A stretch of 64,000 bases of DNA, taken from assembly GCF_028453695.1 (NCBI RefSeq), contig NC_135780.1, forward strand, positions 11,591,172-11,655,171, written 5' to 3'. The notes beneath the pieces were generated by a model, which saw only the letters and a list, made by a program, of their open reading frames with translations, was not told the origin of the DNA and did not search any database. Below, in pieces: positions 24,704-37,679 of this stretch (position 1 is the first letter of the stretch; each line of letters starts with the position of its first letter). The DNA is from Augochlora pura. Lineage: Eukaryota; Arthropoda; Insecta; Hymenoptera; Halictidae. Both the position numbers and the translations under genes were made by a program.

Positions 24704-26356
24704 AAACGCGAAATTACCGGACTACTTTATGGAATTCCTTAGTATTCATATATTTTTATTCAGCCGATTGAATTAAAAAAGAGAAACATTGTTAAAAGGC
24801 ATACAGTATGTTTGCAACAATTGTAAAAGAAATTAAAATGATTACAGAAACATTTGATATTTTATTTCACGATGATGTTTGCGTTTCCCGTGAAGAGATT
24901 TGAATTGTGAAACGATAGGCGAATGTTCTCGCGGTTGATTTGATAAGTCCAGATTTGATCTCGCGTCTCGCCATCTGACGTCGTGTTCCGCAAGCACCTA
25001 GTGTCAAGCCAAGGAACGTCTATTACGTCGAGGAATTCGAAAATTTAAACAGACAAGTCTCGTAGTTGCTCCGGATGCGTTAAAAGTGTCAAGAGCCTCG
25101 CAGAAATCCCAAGGACGTGTGTCCGTCGCGAAAATAGTAGACTCGTCAGCAAGGATAGCGAGACACTTGGTGATCCATCTGATTCCGGCGGGAGATACGA
25201 CTGCAGCTAGCAACAATTCGAAAGATCTTCCTCTTGGTAATAAGCGTGGAAGCGACACACGAAATCTATAGTAACTATTTTGGCAAATAACTACACGAGA
25301 GATCAAACCTATACGGATCCTTACAACATGGCGACACGAAATTGGTAGACGATCACACAACGTAACCATGCTCGAGGCTGTGATGAATTCTGTAATAATT
25401 CTTGCCGCGTCGTTGATCTACTCTGAATTTTCTGTGATTTCTCAACCGCCTCGCTCTGTTCCGCCAGAATTCCGATTTTTTTCAAGTTATTTACGAACAG
25501 TGTCTTGAACGTTAATCGTTCGGCAGGTAGATTTTTTTTCCTACACGCACTACCCTTCGAATATAACCGAACATCGTGTCCCACGTATGTTTACGATACC
25601 GATTCCACCGTGTGAGTAATAAAGTTTGAAATAATTTTCTAATTATACAGCATTACGATATTGGTTTCACGTAACCTTACACATACACACGTACACACAC
25701 GGATTTCTATGGTACACATAACTCATGTTTTTTTCTGTTTTGTGAAATTAGTGGTCGGTCTCAGAATATGTTATATTTTATTGTTGCAGGAACTTATTGT
25801 GAAAATTATTAAACTAGTGGTCGTGCAGAGACCTTGGAGAATAGAAAGTTTTAACATTGGCCTTGAACGAAAGCACTGTCTACTATTTGGGATTATATGG
25901 CAATAAGCAAGATACAGTCAGAAAAACGAGCCTATGTATATTCAAAGTAATTTATAGTTACGAAGGAATGAGATGCATTGTGAAAGAAACTACAGGGTTC
26001 ATATTTAGTTTTCCAAGAATATTATCAATTTATATATTATTTATTTAGTAGTTAGCAAGACATATACGTATATATATTTAATAATTTATTTTATATATTA
26101 TTGCTCATTGAAAACAAAAAAAAAAGAAAGAGATATATCATCTGCATCGAAAAAAGTGTAGAAAGAACAAAGAGATTTATGTACACGATTAATTTTGTTT
26201 CGTGCCTTTTGACATATTGTAAATGAATGAAACTAACATTTGATATTTAACTGATTTCCCTGTATGTAGTGTGATAGCTACACTGTCAAAGATACAAAGT
26301 TTTTCCATAGATTTAAGTAGCACATTTGATAATTATTCTGTACATTCACTTTGACT
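24704..26356. other. COPE / GLD-2 intergenic and leader region
   Basis: The start is COPE 3' UTR with ATTAAA at 24772-24777. A less AT-rich block at 24900-25600 probably contains the GLD-2 promoter or leader: it has an ATG in good context at 25328 that stops after six codons, and a 46-codon frame at 25368-25508. An acceptor-like site (TTATTGTTGCAG ending at 25790) may begin a non-coding GLD-2 exon. 26000-26300 is very AT-rich. No conserved protein was recognised. Confidence 0.4.
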
Positions 26357-28988
26357 ATGTATCACACTATGTATCCACCACAAATAATGGTGCAGATAAT
26401 GGGTGGCCAACAGGCAAATGGACAGTGTCCACCAGTTCAAACACATGCAATGCATATTCATGGTACAAATGTGTTCCATCAAGCTGAGTACGCAAAGTAT
26501 CGACCAGATGCTTGTGCACAAAATAGACATCAGTTGGTGCAGGTACGATTTTGTATATAAGGATGATAGATATATCAGTGATGTTTAATTATTTTTTTGG
26601 AGTACAAGCAGTATTCTTGCAGACAGGATCTTACCCGTTGGAATTATTGCAACTGATGGGTGTTGAAATACCTTCTTTGCGACGTATAGAATATGTGCAG
26701 TCGAATACTGGCACACCTTTAGGAAACTGGCAGAGACGTGTGAACGCTTCAAACAATTCACCTATTATACCGTCTCCTCATGTTGCTTTTAGACCAACTA
26801 ACAATGGTTTGGTAAAGAAATCAAATTGGTATAGTAAACCTGGTAAAAGAACATCGTTCAGAGAAACATTCGGGAACAACGAAAAATATGGTAGCGATAG
26901 TGGCTTTAGCTCACGTTCACCTACACCAAATAAACATCAAATTGACAATAGTCTAACAGAAAGCTCAGATGAACGAGATTCTGTAGTTTCTTCTGTTGAA
27001 CAAAACATGAAGTAAGTATGTTATATTTGGAAAGAAAATAGTAAGTGATTTTACGAAAATAACTCCAGTATCATAAATTAGGAGGCCTCTTCTTTTTATA
27101 GAAAATCGCAGAAGCCTCATTTGAATAATACTACGAATAATAGAGTAATGCAGTACAACGTTAATTCAAATGCTTCTACTCATCAATTTTATCAAAATCA
27201 GAGACACGTTAATGTTTATCCTACTACAATGTCAACGCCTAGGTCGCAAGTACAGAATTATCAAAATAAAAGGAGATACCACTCAGGTACATTTATATCC
27301 ACACAACTGTTCGATCCGTTTGTATTTGTCTAATTAACAATTGTACTTCTAGGGAGGAACAGTCCACCTCCTCAAAGACTACAACGAAGCAAAAAGTATA
27401 TAGGATTAATATCGCCAAATTATAATACGGTTCCTAGGTTTGGTATTGCTCCAGATCGATTCCTTGCCAGATCACACTTGGTCGAAGTAACTCAGACGCC
27501 CGACGACCTGCTTAACGGATCCATTTGGGATAATCTTTCCAAAGATATTTGGTCAAAATTTATGTTGAATCAGCAAACTGAAACTGTTTATAGAAACAAA
27601 ATGATGCTGTGGAGATACCTCTATATTTATATTAAAGTAATATCAATACTATTTCACTGTATTACTATCACTTAATGCTATCAATCTGTTAACATTGAAA
27701 TGTTTTGTGTTTAGACTGCATTTCCAAAGTATGGTTTATTTTTGGTTGGATCTACGATGAATGGATTTGGATCAGATAATAGTGATGTTGACATGTGCCT
27801 TTTAGTGAGGCATACAGAGATGGATCAAAGAATTGAAGCTATTGGTCACTTGGAGCAGATACTGAAATGTTTAAAGAGATGCGGTATGTCGATTTGAGTG
27901 ATGCAATTATCACTGTACGTTTTATCTAAATAAAACAGTGTATTTTGTGCCGACAGTTTTTATAGAACAATTGGAACTTATACAAGCAAAAGTACCAATC
28001 CTGAAGTTCCACGATTCAATACAAAATTTAGAAGTGGATTTAAACTGCAACAACTCCGTCGGCATTCGTAACACTCACTTGCTCTACTGTTACTCTCGAA
28101 GTAAGCTGACTATACGTAGTAAAATTTCTAATTAAATGAAAACAAATCAGTCGCAGTAATCAAAATATTATCACAGTTGACTGGAGAGTGAGACCACTGG
28201 TTCTCGTTGTCAAACTTTGGGCTCAGTCCCAGGATATTAATGACGCGAAGAACATGACCATATCAAGTTATTCCTTGGTTCTTATGGTTATACATTTTCT
28301 ACAATGTAAGTAAAAAATTTCTCATTTTGCTGAACTATGTGAAATTCAGTATATATCTAAAACGATACGTTTGTTCCAGGCGGTGTTAGTCCTTCAGTGT
28401 TACCTTGTTTGCACTCCCTTTATGAAGGTAAATTTACACCGCACACAGATATCCATTGCATTGATATGCAAGAAGAAATAGACATTCCAACTGCCGTTCT
28501 GCGACCTAAGAATCGACAGTCGTTAGGGGAACTTTTGGTTGAATTTTTTCGATATTACGTTACATTCGAGTAAGTAGAAACGTGCCAATCTTATTTTTGT
28601 ATTACAGTACTGAATTAATGAAATTTTTGTAGCTTCAATCAGTACGCGATATCGGTACGGTTGGCTAACAAGATTCTCATAGAGGAATGTCGAAGAGCTA
28701 GGTCCTACAAAAATGATCCACACCAATGGAAGTATTTGTGCATCGAAGGTAATTTGACTTGCAACCAACTAGAGACTATTTTTTTTAACTTGAAGATTCA
28801 TAAGATTCGCTCATACATCTGCAGAGCCATTTGACCTAACCAATACTGCAAGATCGGTGTACGACCCAGACGTGTTTGCAAGGATTAAACGCGTGTTCGA
28901 TATCACGTACCAAAACTTGAAGGAGCACCACGACCTGGCCAGAATATTTGTTAAGATGGATACTACTGCTTCCTATATTGTTACGTAA
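26357..28988 (+). CDS. Gld2: GLD-2 cytoplasmic poly(A) polymerase (TENT2/PAPD4 family)
   Basis: GLD-2 enzymes extend poly(A) tails of dormant mRNAs in the cytoplasm, in germline, egg activation and neurons, usually with an RNA-binding partner because they lack an RRM. Ten exons: 26357-26542, 26623-27011, 27102-27286, 27353-27636, 27715-27883, 27957-28100, 28177-28305, 28380-28569, 28633-28748, 28825-28988, encoding 651 residues. The first 300 or so are low-complexity, rich in Asn, Gln and Ser. The nucleotidyltransferase core carries GSTMNGFGSDNSDVD, with metal-binding Asp372 and Asp374, and the third carboxylate in LEVDLNCNN (Asp432). The PAP-associated part (NRQSLGELLVEFFRYY) follows. No RNA-binding domain is seen. 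The start is the first in-frame ATG (MYHTMYPPQ). Drosophila has two such genes, Gld2 and wispy; which one this matches is not decided. Confidence 0.93.
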
Positions 28989-31900
28989 CTGTCGTTTACA
29001 GGCTAGTACAGACATTTTTCTTAGTTAGGGTAATTTTCTATAGGGGAGCAGTTTATTTTTGCCATGGGCCTCGATCAACATAATCATGGGGCAACAAAAC
29101 TGATATCCTTGCCACACCGAGATATCGAGTACACAGAATGTGGTAATTCTCTACGCTTACCTCGAGCTAACACGCTCGTATCTTGTGATAATAACTTGCG
29201 CTTGCGTGCAATGGCTCACCTATTGCGTTCCCATCGTCGAATTTTTCTTTCGTTTCGTTTCCGTTCGAATTAATTTTCTTTTTTCAATGTGCAATGCCAC
29301 TTACATTACGCGTTTATATACACGAAGCGAAAAGAAATATATCGATCGCAATTATTATTTACATATTTAAAAAAGATCACTCAATGAATTTTTTTTTAAA
29401 TAATATGTGCAATAGTGTCGAGAAAGACCTTGAATTCAATCGAAGGTTTGACAACGTTCTTCTCGTATGAACATTATTTTTTCTTGAATTTTGATTCCGA
29501 TGTGTCCTTCATGATAAAATTTCATTTTTTTTTGTCAAATACATATATAAGAACATGGTGCCTTACGATTATCAAAATATTAAATTCAATCGTTAAATAC
29601 ACATAGCTTCACGCTGGATACGATGAAACTATTTAAGTTTTTCATGGACATTACTTAAAGCGAAAAAAAAAATGAATATTGTTAGCTTGATACATCAGGA
29701 GGAAGATTTAAAATGAAATATTCAAGAACGACACGTCAATGAATTTTCGTCTAAACCAGAGATATTCATATACACAAAAAAAAGATACTTAGCCTTGATC
29801 AAAAACTCATAATCGTAAATTTATATTTAAAAAGTAATGGAAAAAAAACTTAAAAAGAGAAAAAAGACAAAAAATTATTGTTCGAAGAAAATAATAAGAG
29901 AAAATTTAAAAAAAAATGGATAAATATAGATCGACAACATCGAACTTCTCTTCAATCCACGTATCTTATTTAATTGTTAAAAAAAAATCAAATCTACTAA
30001 ATGAATATAATATGTATTACGTACATTTCATTATGATCAACTTTTGATCAAATACACTACGTGCCAAAGAAAGGAATTAATTTCGTCTTTCGTAGATGAA
30101 GAGATACTTCATAATTTGAATATTCTACTCATTGCGTATTTTCTTTTTAAAAAAGAGGCACGCCAATCAAGTATGCATTTTGGAATTTCAAGATAGACTG
30201 AAAAGAGTACTCTACCATAGAAGTAATTAAAAATTTCAGCATTATCTCTTCGTAACTCGTTATGTAGTAACCGAAGTTCCTATTTTCAATGTAAACGTGA
30301 ACACTGTCTTTTGATTCCGTTTCTAGTCTGTTGTTCACTTAAAATATAATGTAACTCGTTGAATGATACTTAGAAAACAGAAGGCTGTGTTGACAGTATA
30401 AAAAATTATCAACTGAGATATTCCATTGCTGGGTCTGTGCGAACAAATCCTTAATGAAACTTGATTTTTCGAACAGAAATCGATGGCTCGTTAATGATTA
30501 TTTTCCGAAATTTTTTTGACTTTAAGATTTTTGAGACTCATTCCTTCCGATAATTGTTATCTTTTGGCGGGCCCAGTAAGTTTTTCTAATCAATAATTTA
30601 CTTATTTTTGTACGAAATGTAAAAGATTTAACTGACAGAGAGAAATACCTTGTTATATTCCCCCAATCGTCAATTCTACGCACACCTAACGCCAAAGTTT
30701 AAAGTAACAGTATATCAGACTTTTGTAATTTTCATTTTGCTGTTAAATAAAAGAAATATTTATATACGTTTAATGCCTTGACCCTTAAATCTACCACATT
30801 TTCCATTAGACGATGCGATATATCCTTCGGTTGAAAGACAGAACTACCCAGTTCCTTCGAATTAAATTTATTCGTTCCTTAAGGTTTCACAATGAATTTC
30901 CATATATTCTGCAGTTAGCGGTGCGCTGTTGGTCGGAAAGGAAAAAAGAAAACAACTTTGGATTTGCATAATGCTGTTCTTTCCATTTGCTTTTTTTTTC
31001 ATTTTCTGTTTAATTATCTCAAATTTATTCGTTTCTGTGATCAATTCAAATACCGCGAGAAGCCAACACAGACAGAAAGTAGAAAATAAAGTAGCAGGGG
31101 TATTCGTGCGTGTGTGAACGTACTGTAAGAGGGTAAAAATGAACGAAACAAAAAGAAAGCGCGTTTGAATTAAAAATTAGTACATAGAACGATATTTTGA
31201 TCAGTACATTAGAACGAGTAAAATACCTTGAACGCTAAATGGACTATTCACACCGTTCACGGACAATGGATGAACGTTCCTCGAATATCACACATGTGAT
31301 ATTACTGTAAAATTTCAGAACTGCATCCACTGCATTTGTCGGATGTTTGTACGACTCTGTTCTTGTATTCGTATGGGTATTATGTACCGTCGTTGATAGC
31401 TATACGGGAACCGATCTTCGCCCGTTGTTCGGTGAACAAGCGACCATAATTTCCCTCCGCATTTTAAATACGTGCGTTATTGCGTAATTCTTTTTCTTTT
31501 TTTTTAATGTTCGACGGTCGTACTCCTACCAAAAATGAAACAAAATACATACCAAATGAAATATACTCGTTTCTCCATTATTGCGCTCTGTCGACCCCTG
31601 CCGTAAATAAAATATATACACGTATGTACGTACGTGGCCTAACCAGAAAAATAGATAACTAATTAACATGATCAGAATTAGGTCAGTATAGGATTTCCTT
31701 GTTTGGTAAGCATAATCGTCAACATTACGCCCCAAGCCTGCGAGAAGGACTCCATCTTCGTGATGATATTTTTGGGTGTCGGCCTCATACTGTTCGACGA
31801 CCAATTCAAAAGTTTGGCGACTTTCGATCGACCGATGTTTTCCGTCGGTAAAAATATGTTCCTGTCTCGTGTATTCCTCTGTCCGAGTTGCCGGCGTGTC

Positions 31901-33489
31901 CACGCGTTTTGTTACTCCCCCGCCGCGATTTACAATCTATGTAAGGGTGGAAACAGATGGTACGAGCCATCAAGAACTACTCCAAGATCTCCAGTTTTTA
32001 CAATCTCTTTTCCGGGCCCACATCCTTTCGTCCCTTTTTGTTCCCAGGTCTGTTCTCTCGACTCGAGCAGTAGTTCCGTGTGCACACTAGGTCATGAAGA
32101 TATTCGAACGCTTGCAGCAGCAATCACGAACCGAAACACGTCGAACGCTATAAACAAGCTTCTAAATACGTTTCGTTTTCAGTCGCGATACAATTCGAAT
32201 CAGCGGAATTGCATTGTCAAAGATTAAAGGCCAACCGATCGAGTCCGCAAACGGTTATGAAACATTTACTATAAACAGACGTAGTCCAAAGGTCACGGAA
32301 GAAAACATAAACGCGTACATTTGGTTCGCGAGGACGGCGCCAAATGAGAAATTTACCTTTTTGCGTCACCGTCTCGTGTCTCCATAAAACCGAACGCTTA
32401 TAATATATGTTTCTTAACGGCCCCCCAAGCGTTTCGCGCGTCAAACTCCGCTCTCGATGATTCGGCTGTATCCGCAAAAATACAATCTCGATATGACGTT
32501 TTTGTGCGTCGTTCATCGCGATTTCTTAACCGGAAGTGTTCGAACACTGTCGTGACCCGTTTCATGTAGCCCCAAGGGAGATCGGTAAGACACGTGTAAC
32601 ACGCATCGATATGCCGATACATTATTATCTCCGATATCTCTTTCCATGCGGTCTCGTGAACTATTTAATATTCGTAACGTTACGTCTTGTCTTTCCTTCG
32701 TCGTGCAGAGAGATTCGGTGCGGTCATACGTTGAACTTACTATATTGGCACACTTTTGTCGTAATCTGGTCGAATCACGAAGCGTCACACGTCCCGTCAT
32801 ATCCTCTTTTCTTTATTATTTATTTTATCATCATTATTATTATTATTATTGCTGCTTTTTTTTATTTTTCATATTTTGACTTTTTTTTGTCTTCGTTTCT
32901 TTCTTGGTTTGGTTGTTGGTTGTTGTTGTTCCTGTTGTAATTCTAGCGTCACTCGATCCCCGCGATAAAACGGTCCGTTCACGATAAGCGCGTGTCACGG
33001 TGAGTTGGTGGTTTTTGTGGTGAATTGTGTGTCGTCTCCCAGTCTTAACCCCCTTTTATTTTGTTACCGTTGGCGTGTCGCCGCACACTGTTCATGTTCC
33101 ATCCGACGATGTTTTACCATTCATTTTTTCCCCTGGTCTTCAATGTTTTCTTTTGTTCACATCGACGGTTCGCTTTTTTGGTTCTCTTTTTCCATTTTCA
33201 TTTGTTTCATTTCATTTCCTTTTTTTTCTTTTTCTTTTTTGCGACGAACTCCTCTCTGTTGTTGTTGCTGCTGCTGTTTGCTTTTTTTGTTTGTTGTTGA
33301 TTTTAAAACCCTCTTTAACGCCGACGACTGCGTGCATAATAATCGTACTCGATCGCCTCGAGCCGTTTTACCGTTTTGCGCAGTTAGTGATTTGTGGTTG
33401 GTTGGTCGAAGAAGAATTTGTCGAACGAGCCTTCAGTCGCTCCCGCGACGCTGCATAGCAATTGCGTTGCTCAGCCGTACAGTCTCGGC
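28989..33489. other. AT-rich gap between convergent GLD-2 and UPF1
   Basis: No gene was recognised. 29000-31600 is extremely AT-rich with many A and T runs and is presumably GLD-2 3' UTR plus intergenic DNA; AATAAA-type hexamers occur near 30747, 31090 and 31606. From about 31700 to 33490 base composition becomes more balanced, suggesting UPF1 3' UTR on the minus strand, for which reverse-strand AATAAA motifs are seen near 32815 and 31025. A (ATT)n run is at 32828-32850 and a T-rich tract at 33130-33300. Open frames here (for example 174 codons at 31703-32227) show no family pattern. Confidence 0.5.
32828..32850. repeat. (ATT)n microsatellite
   Basis: About seven ATT units, in DNA that is probably UPF1 3' UTR or just beyond it. 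Confidence 0.8.
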
Positions 33490-36400
33490 TCAGTATGGCT
33501 GGGAGAACTGTCCCCCGGCTTGTGACTGTCCAGACTGATAAAAACCACTTCGGTCACCTTGGTAAGTCGAATCCTGTGACAACAAGCCGTCCATCTGTGA
33601 CTGAAATTCTCCAACCGCGAACGAGTCCTGTGAAAGTTCTGCCTGGCTCAGCCCCGGTTGAGAAAGGCTGAAACCTGGTTGGGACATGCCTTGTGTCGTA
33701 CCCTGAGTTAACGGCAGACCCGGCTGACTATAAGGTTGAGTGTTCTGTTCTGTCTGACTCAGTTTGCCCATACGCGGCCCCTGCTTGTTCTTGGACAACG
33801 TAGTTCCTCGGCGGTTACGTTGGTTTTGTCTGGCTTGTAGAGCTTGCTGGTGTTGATTGTAGAAGCGCGGTGGCACGTGTGCCATGTTCATGAACATGCC
33901 CACCGGAACCGGTACGTTGTTCATAGCAGCCTGCGCCCTCTCTGGACTGATGTAGCTGATGGTATCATGAGTCCTACTAAATATATCAAGCGGTACGTTT
34001 CTCTGATAGTATGGATTGTGATTCTGCGTCCCGTTCACCTGCGTGCCAGACCTGTCGTATACCGATCCTGGGATTAGAGCTTCCCTGGCATCGTACATGG
34101 ACGTGGACATGAAATGTGAGCCGGGGTTGGCAGCGTTAACAAGTTTCTTTGGCTTTGCGAACTGGATCATGGACTCCTTCAGATTGTTTAATGGTCCTTC
34201 CACAAGAACCTTCTGTTCCTTGTAAAAACTCAATAAATGATTCCAGAGCGGTTGCTTGGACAACACTTTCGGGTTTCCTACGATTATTATTCCATATTTG
34301 GCCCGTGTCAAGGCGACGTTCAAACGTCTTGGATCATTCAAGAAACCGATGCCTTGGTGCTCATTCGATCTGACGCAAGACATAATTATTATGTCCTTCT
34401 CCCGACCCTGGAACGCATCCACGCTTGCAACCTCGATCTCTTGGTAGAGTTTCGAGTGCAACGAACCCTGGTATTGCATGTACTGTACCAAATAGGCTCT
34501 CTGCCCCTCATAAGGAGTTATCACACCAATTTGCTCGGGTTTCACGCCGCAACGCAGGAAACGCGTTGCTATCTTTTCAACATTTGAAGCTTCAGTTCGA
34601 TTCAAGTATGAAGTGCCACTGCCAGCGATTTCTTCTTGTCCTTGAGTGACATAGAAGAACATAGGTTTGTCCGGCGCGGGCCAGGGGAAGTCAATTTTCA
34701 GCAACTTTCTTTCGTCGGCGCATACGCCGTTCTGTAGAGAACCCTCGTAGAAGAAGTTCGATGGGAAACGCGACAAGTCTGGGTGCATACGGTACTGTAC
34801 CTCCAAACGGAAAGGTCGAATTCCAAGAACGACAAGTCTCTCGAACAGGGATTGCGAAAGACCCGCCCTGGCGGCCTTTTTACACATAACTACTGGTCCT
34901 AATTGGCAATGGTCACCCACAAGAATCAATTGCTTAGCTCCGAGCACGACTGGCACCATGCACTCGGGCTCCGTTGCCTGCATACTCTCGTCGATTAAGA
35001 TCGAATGGAATTTCAATCTGTGTAGTCTTGGATCACCTGCTCCGACACAGGTACAACAAATTACATCGGCTGCTTCCAATAGTTCCTTCTCCGCTGCTTT
35101 CTTCAGCAGCCTGTAGCGTTTTTCATCGACACTGGACAGCTCTCCTGTTTCATCCTTTAATTGCTGTAATTTCTGCAACTCGGTATTCGTTTCCATGTTC
35201 TTGATCTGATTGTGCAAAGCAAGGAAGCTTACAGGCGAATCGATCGCTTCTCTCGATTTCGCGCAAAGTCGCACTACTTTCAAGTTCGATTTATGTATTT
35301 TCTCTGTTAGTTGATCTACAGCTGTATTGGAAGGAGCACATACTAATACAGGCCCACCATTTTGTTTCACCAATTGGTAAACTATTGTCGCGCTAGTCAC
35401 AGTTTTCCCTGTGCCAGGTGGTCCTTGAATTAAGGACAATGGTCTCTGGACTGCGTGCTTCACGGCATATACTTGAGACCGATTCAAGTCAGGTAAATTA
35501 GGGGCGCTAAAGTGCTTAGGCAAATGACAACGGAACAAAACCTCCTCCACCTCGTGTCCCAATAATCTGTGATAGATGTAAGCAGATACGGAAGTATCAT
35601 CCACGGCAAATTTCCGTAGCGCTAATTGCATGCTGAAAAGGAAAAATATTCATGCATTAGACAATCAATTTGAAAACTCAAGATCTTTCAATATTACTTA
35701 CCGATCGAAGCTGGTACTCTTCCAAATAAAGTCAACAACAAAATTACTGATACATTCCGTTGGGGCTCCAGAATTATTTTTCAATTCTATACCGACTTCT
35801 TCGCCGTAATTGTCAGGAATTTTGATCACATGTCCAATACCCGACCAGGGTTTGTGCAGTTCGCCTAAATAGCGAAGTCTTAATTCGTCTCCGTGCATCA
35901 GTTTCATGTCACCATCGGTTTTGGCAAGCATGAAGTATGCTATAGTCTTCTTGTTCAAACCAACATCCCATCGAACTTCGATGTTCTCCTGTGTTTGGGA
36001 CTCCTTCAAGCGTTTATCATAATCTGCTTCTAGCTTCACTAGAGGACCGAATATATTCTGGTACTGGTAGCCGTCCTCGTACCGTAAGAGCACTTGTTGC
36101 GGTTCCTCATCCACGCCAGGTTTCTCTAGATCTTGGAAAGTTGCATCTACATTATCGCGCCATAGTTCTTCCAATTTATTGATCTGTTGTGCGGAAATTT
36201 GTCGCGCACGAAGTTGTTCTTGCTCGGATGGAATCTTTACCAGCCACGCCAGAAAGCTACGATCTTCGATCAAAGGCTTCCATTGTTCCTGATCCCTAAA
36301 AAATACAATGACCATTCAGGAACTCGATAACTTTGTTATGTCTATTTCTGAATTTTCTTTTTAATATCGACAATTACCAATTCATATCTTTCAAGGAACT

Positions 36401-37679
36401 TTGTGCTGCACATGGTTGCCTACAAAGAAGGACGACAACAGAGTCTGCCTTTGCAGGAATAAAACCAAGAACAAAAACATTTCTAACAGCACAAGAGTAG
36501 CATTCGAGAACTGTTTCTCCCAGGGGACCATCCCTAAAAGTAAGAGAAATAAGTAGTTCAAAGAGTTAAAACTGATGATATAACAATGTTTATTAAGTAA
36601 GAAGCAGTACCTATGCAGAGTGACTTCCTTGTGCTTTGCTCTAACAAGATGATTGATAATATGAGATCCAGATGTATTACCACGTCCATTACAAAACCAT
36701 TTGCGACAGACATTGCACATAACAACGCAAGATGCTTCATGAATTCCACAGTATTTACAAGCATGTTCTGGTAAATCGCGATTATAATATGCTTCCTCTT
36801 CCTCCTCTTCGAACTGTAATTCAGCAAGGCTCTGCGCAGCTCCAGAAATCTTCAAGTCCAAGGAAGACCCACCGCTTGTTCCATTAACCTAATGAAAACG
36901 ATAAATTAATTCCAAATATCGGTCTCCCTTCTTCGTAATTAACAGGCATGTGGCAAAGGTACACGTTATTCCAATTTCTTACAATACGTTAACAGAAATC
37001 TACAGTTTTTACTTGTTTTGTACCTGGTACAATTTCGAATACAATTATTGTCATTATCATATCGCATGTAACTGAAAAGGCTGCAACGTATACAGTTCAT
37101 TTTTGCATAACAATGCGAAATAACGTTCTTCATCAGGATGTCACATAACCTCTCAGACTCGAGAAAGTTATTCTGAAAAATTCGACTCGAAAATGGAACC
37201 ACGTTTCCGAGGCATTGCGGCACGATTAGTTACGTTGCCCCGGGTCCACGAGACCGGATTGCATTGAAAAGATTCAAAAAGAACAGTTCACGAAACGAAC
37301 GCGAAACGTGAACGTGTGACTACTGGCTCGATCGCAGTACGTTAAAATTTAAAGAGTTACAGAAACGGACAACGGTAGGCTATCGTGGTAGCATTATTAC
37401 GGGGAAATGGCATAATCCCGACGTGAAATTGATCTTTCGAACAGGTTAGAGGTTGAACTTGAAAAACATATGACGAACCAGAAAACCAACCTGTACAGGC
37501 TGGCTGGATTGACTTTGAACAACATCGTGCTGCGAGGCTTGCGTCTGACTCGGCGACGGTAGGGTGAAATCGGTGAAATCAAACTCGCTGCCCTGCGTGT
37601 CCGCTCCGATCAGATCCGCTTCCTCCGGATCGAGGAACGTGAGGGTTTGACTGCTGGGACCGTACGCGTCGACGCTCAT
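33490..37679 (-). CDS. Upf1: UPF1 RNA helicase (nonsense-mediated decay)
   Basis: UPF1 is the ATP-dependent SF1 helicase at the centre of nonsense-mediated mRNA decay. Exons on the minus strand: 37679-37491, 36888-36611, 36533-36378, 36295-35702 and 35632-33490, encoding 1119 residues (human 1118-1129). The start MSVDAYGPSSQTLTFLD matches the human one almost exactly. An acidic run precedes the Cys/His-rich UPF2-binding domain from about residue 105 (HACKYCGIHE, WFCNGRGNTSGSHI). The helicase core has Walker A GPPGTGKT at 476-483, motif II DESM at 620-623 (human DEST) and DAFQGREKDIIIMSC. The C-terminus has many SQ dipeptides (SQPGLSQAELSQDS), the SMG1 phosphorylation type. A second, in-frame ATG 27 codons upstream is not favoured. 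The gene is convergent with COPE and GLD-2. Confidence 0.97.

Noticed and set aside
25321..25584. 87-codon minus-strand frame between COPE and GLD-2
   Set aside because: It overlaps the GLD-2 leader region, has no domain, and composition looks random.
31703..32227. 174-codon plus-strand frame between GLD-2 and UPF1
   Set aside because: It lies antisense to the probable UPF1 3' UTR, with no family resemblance and no splice structure.
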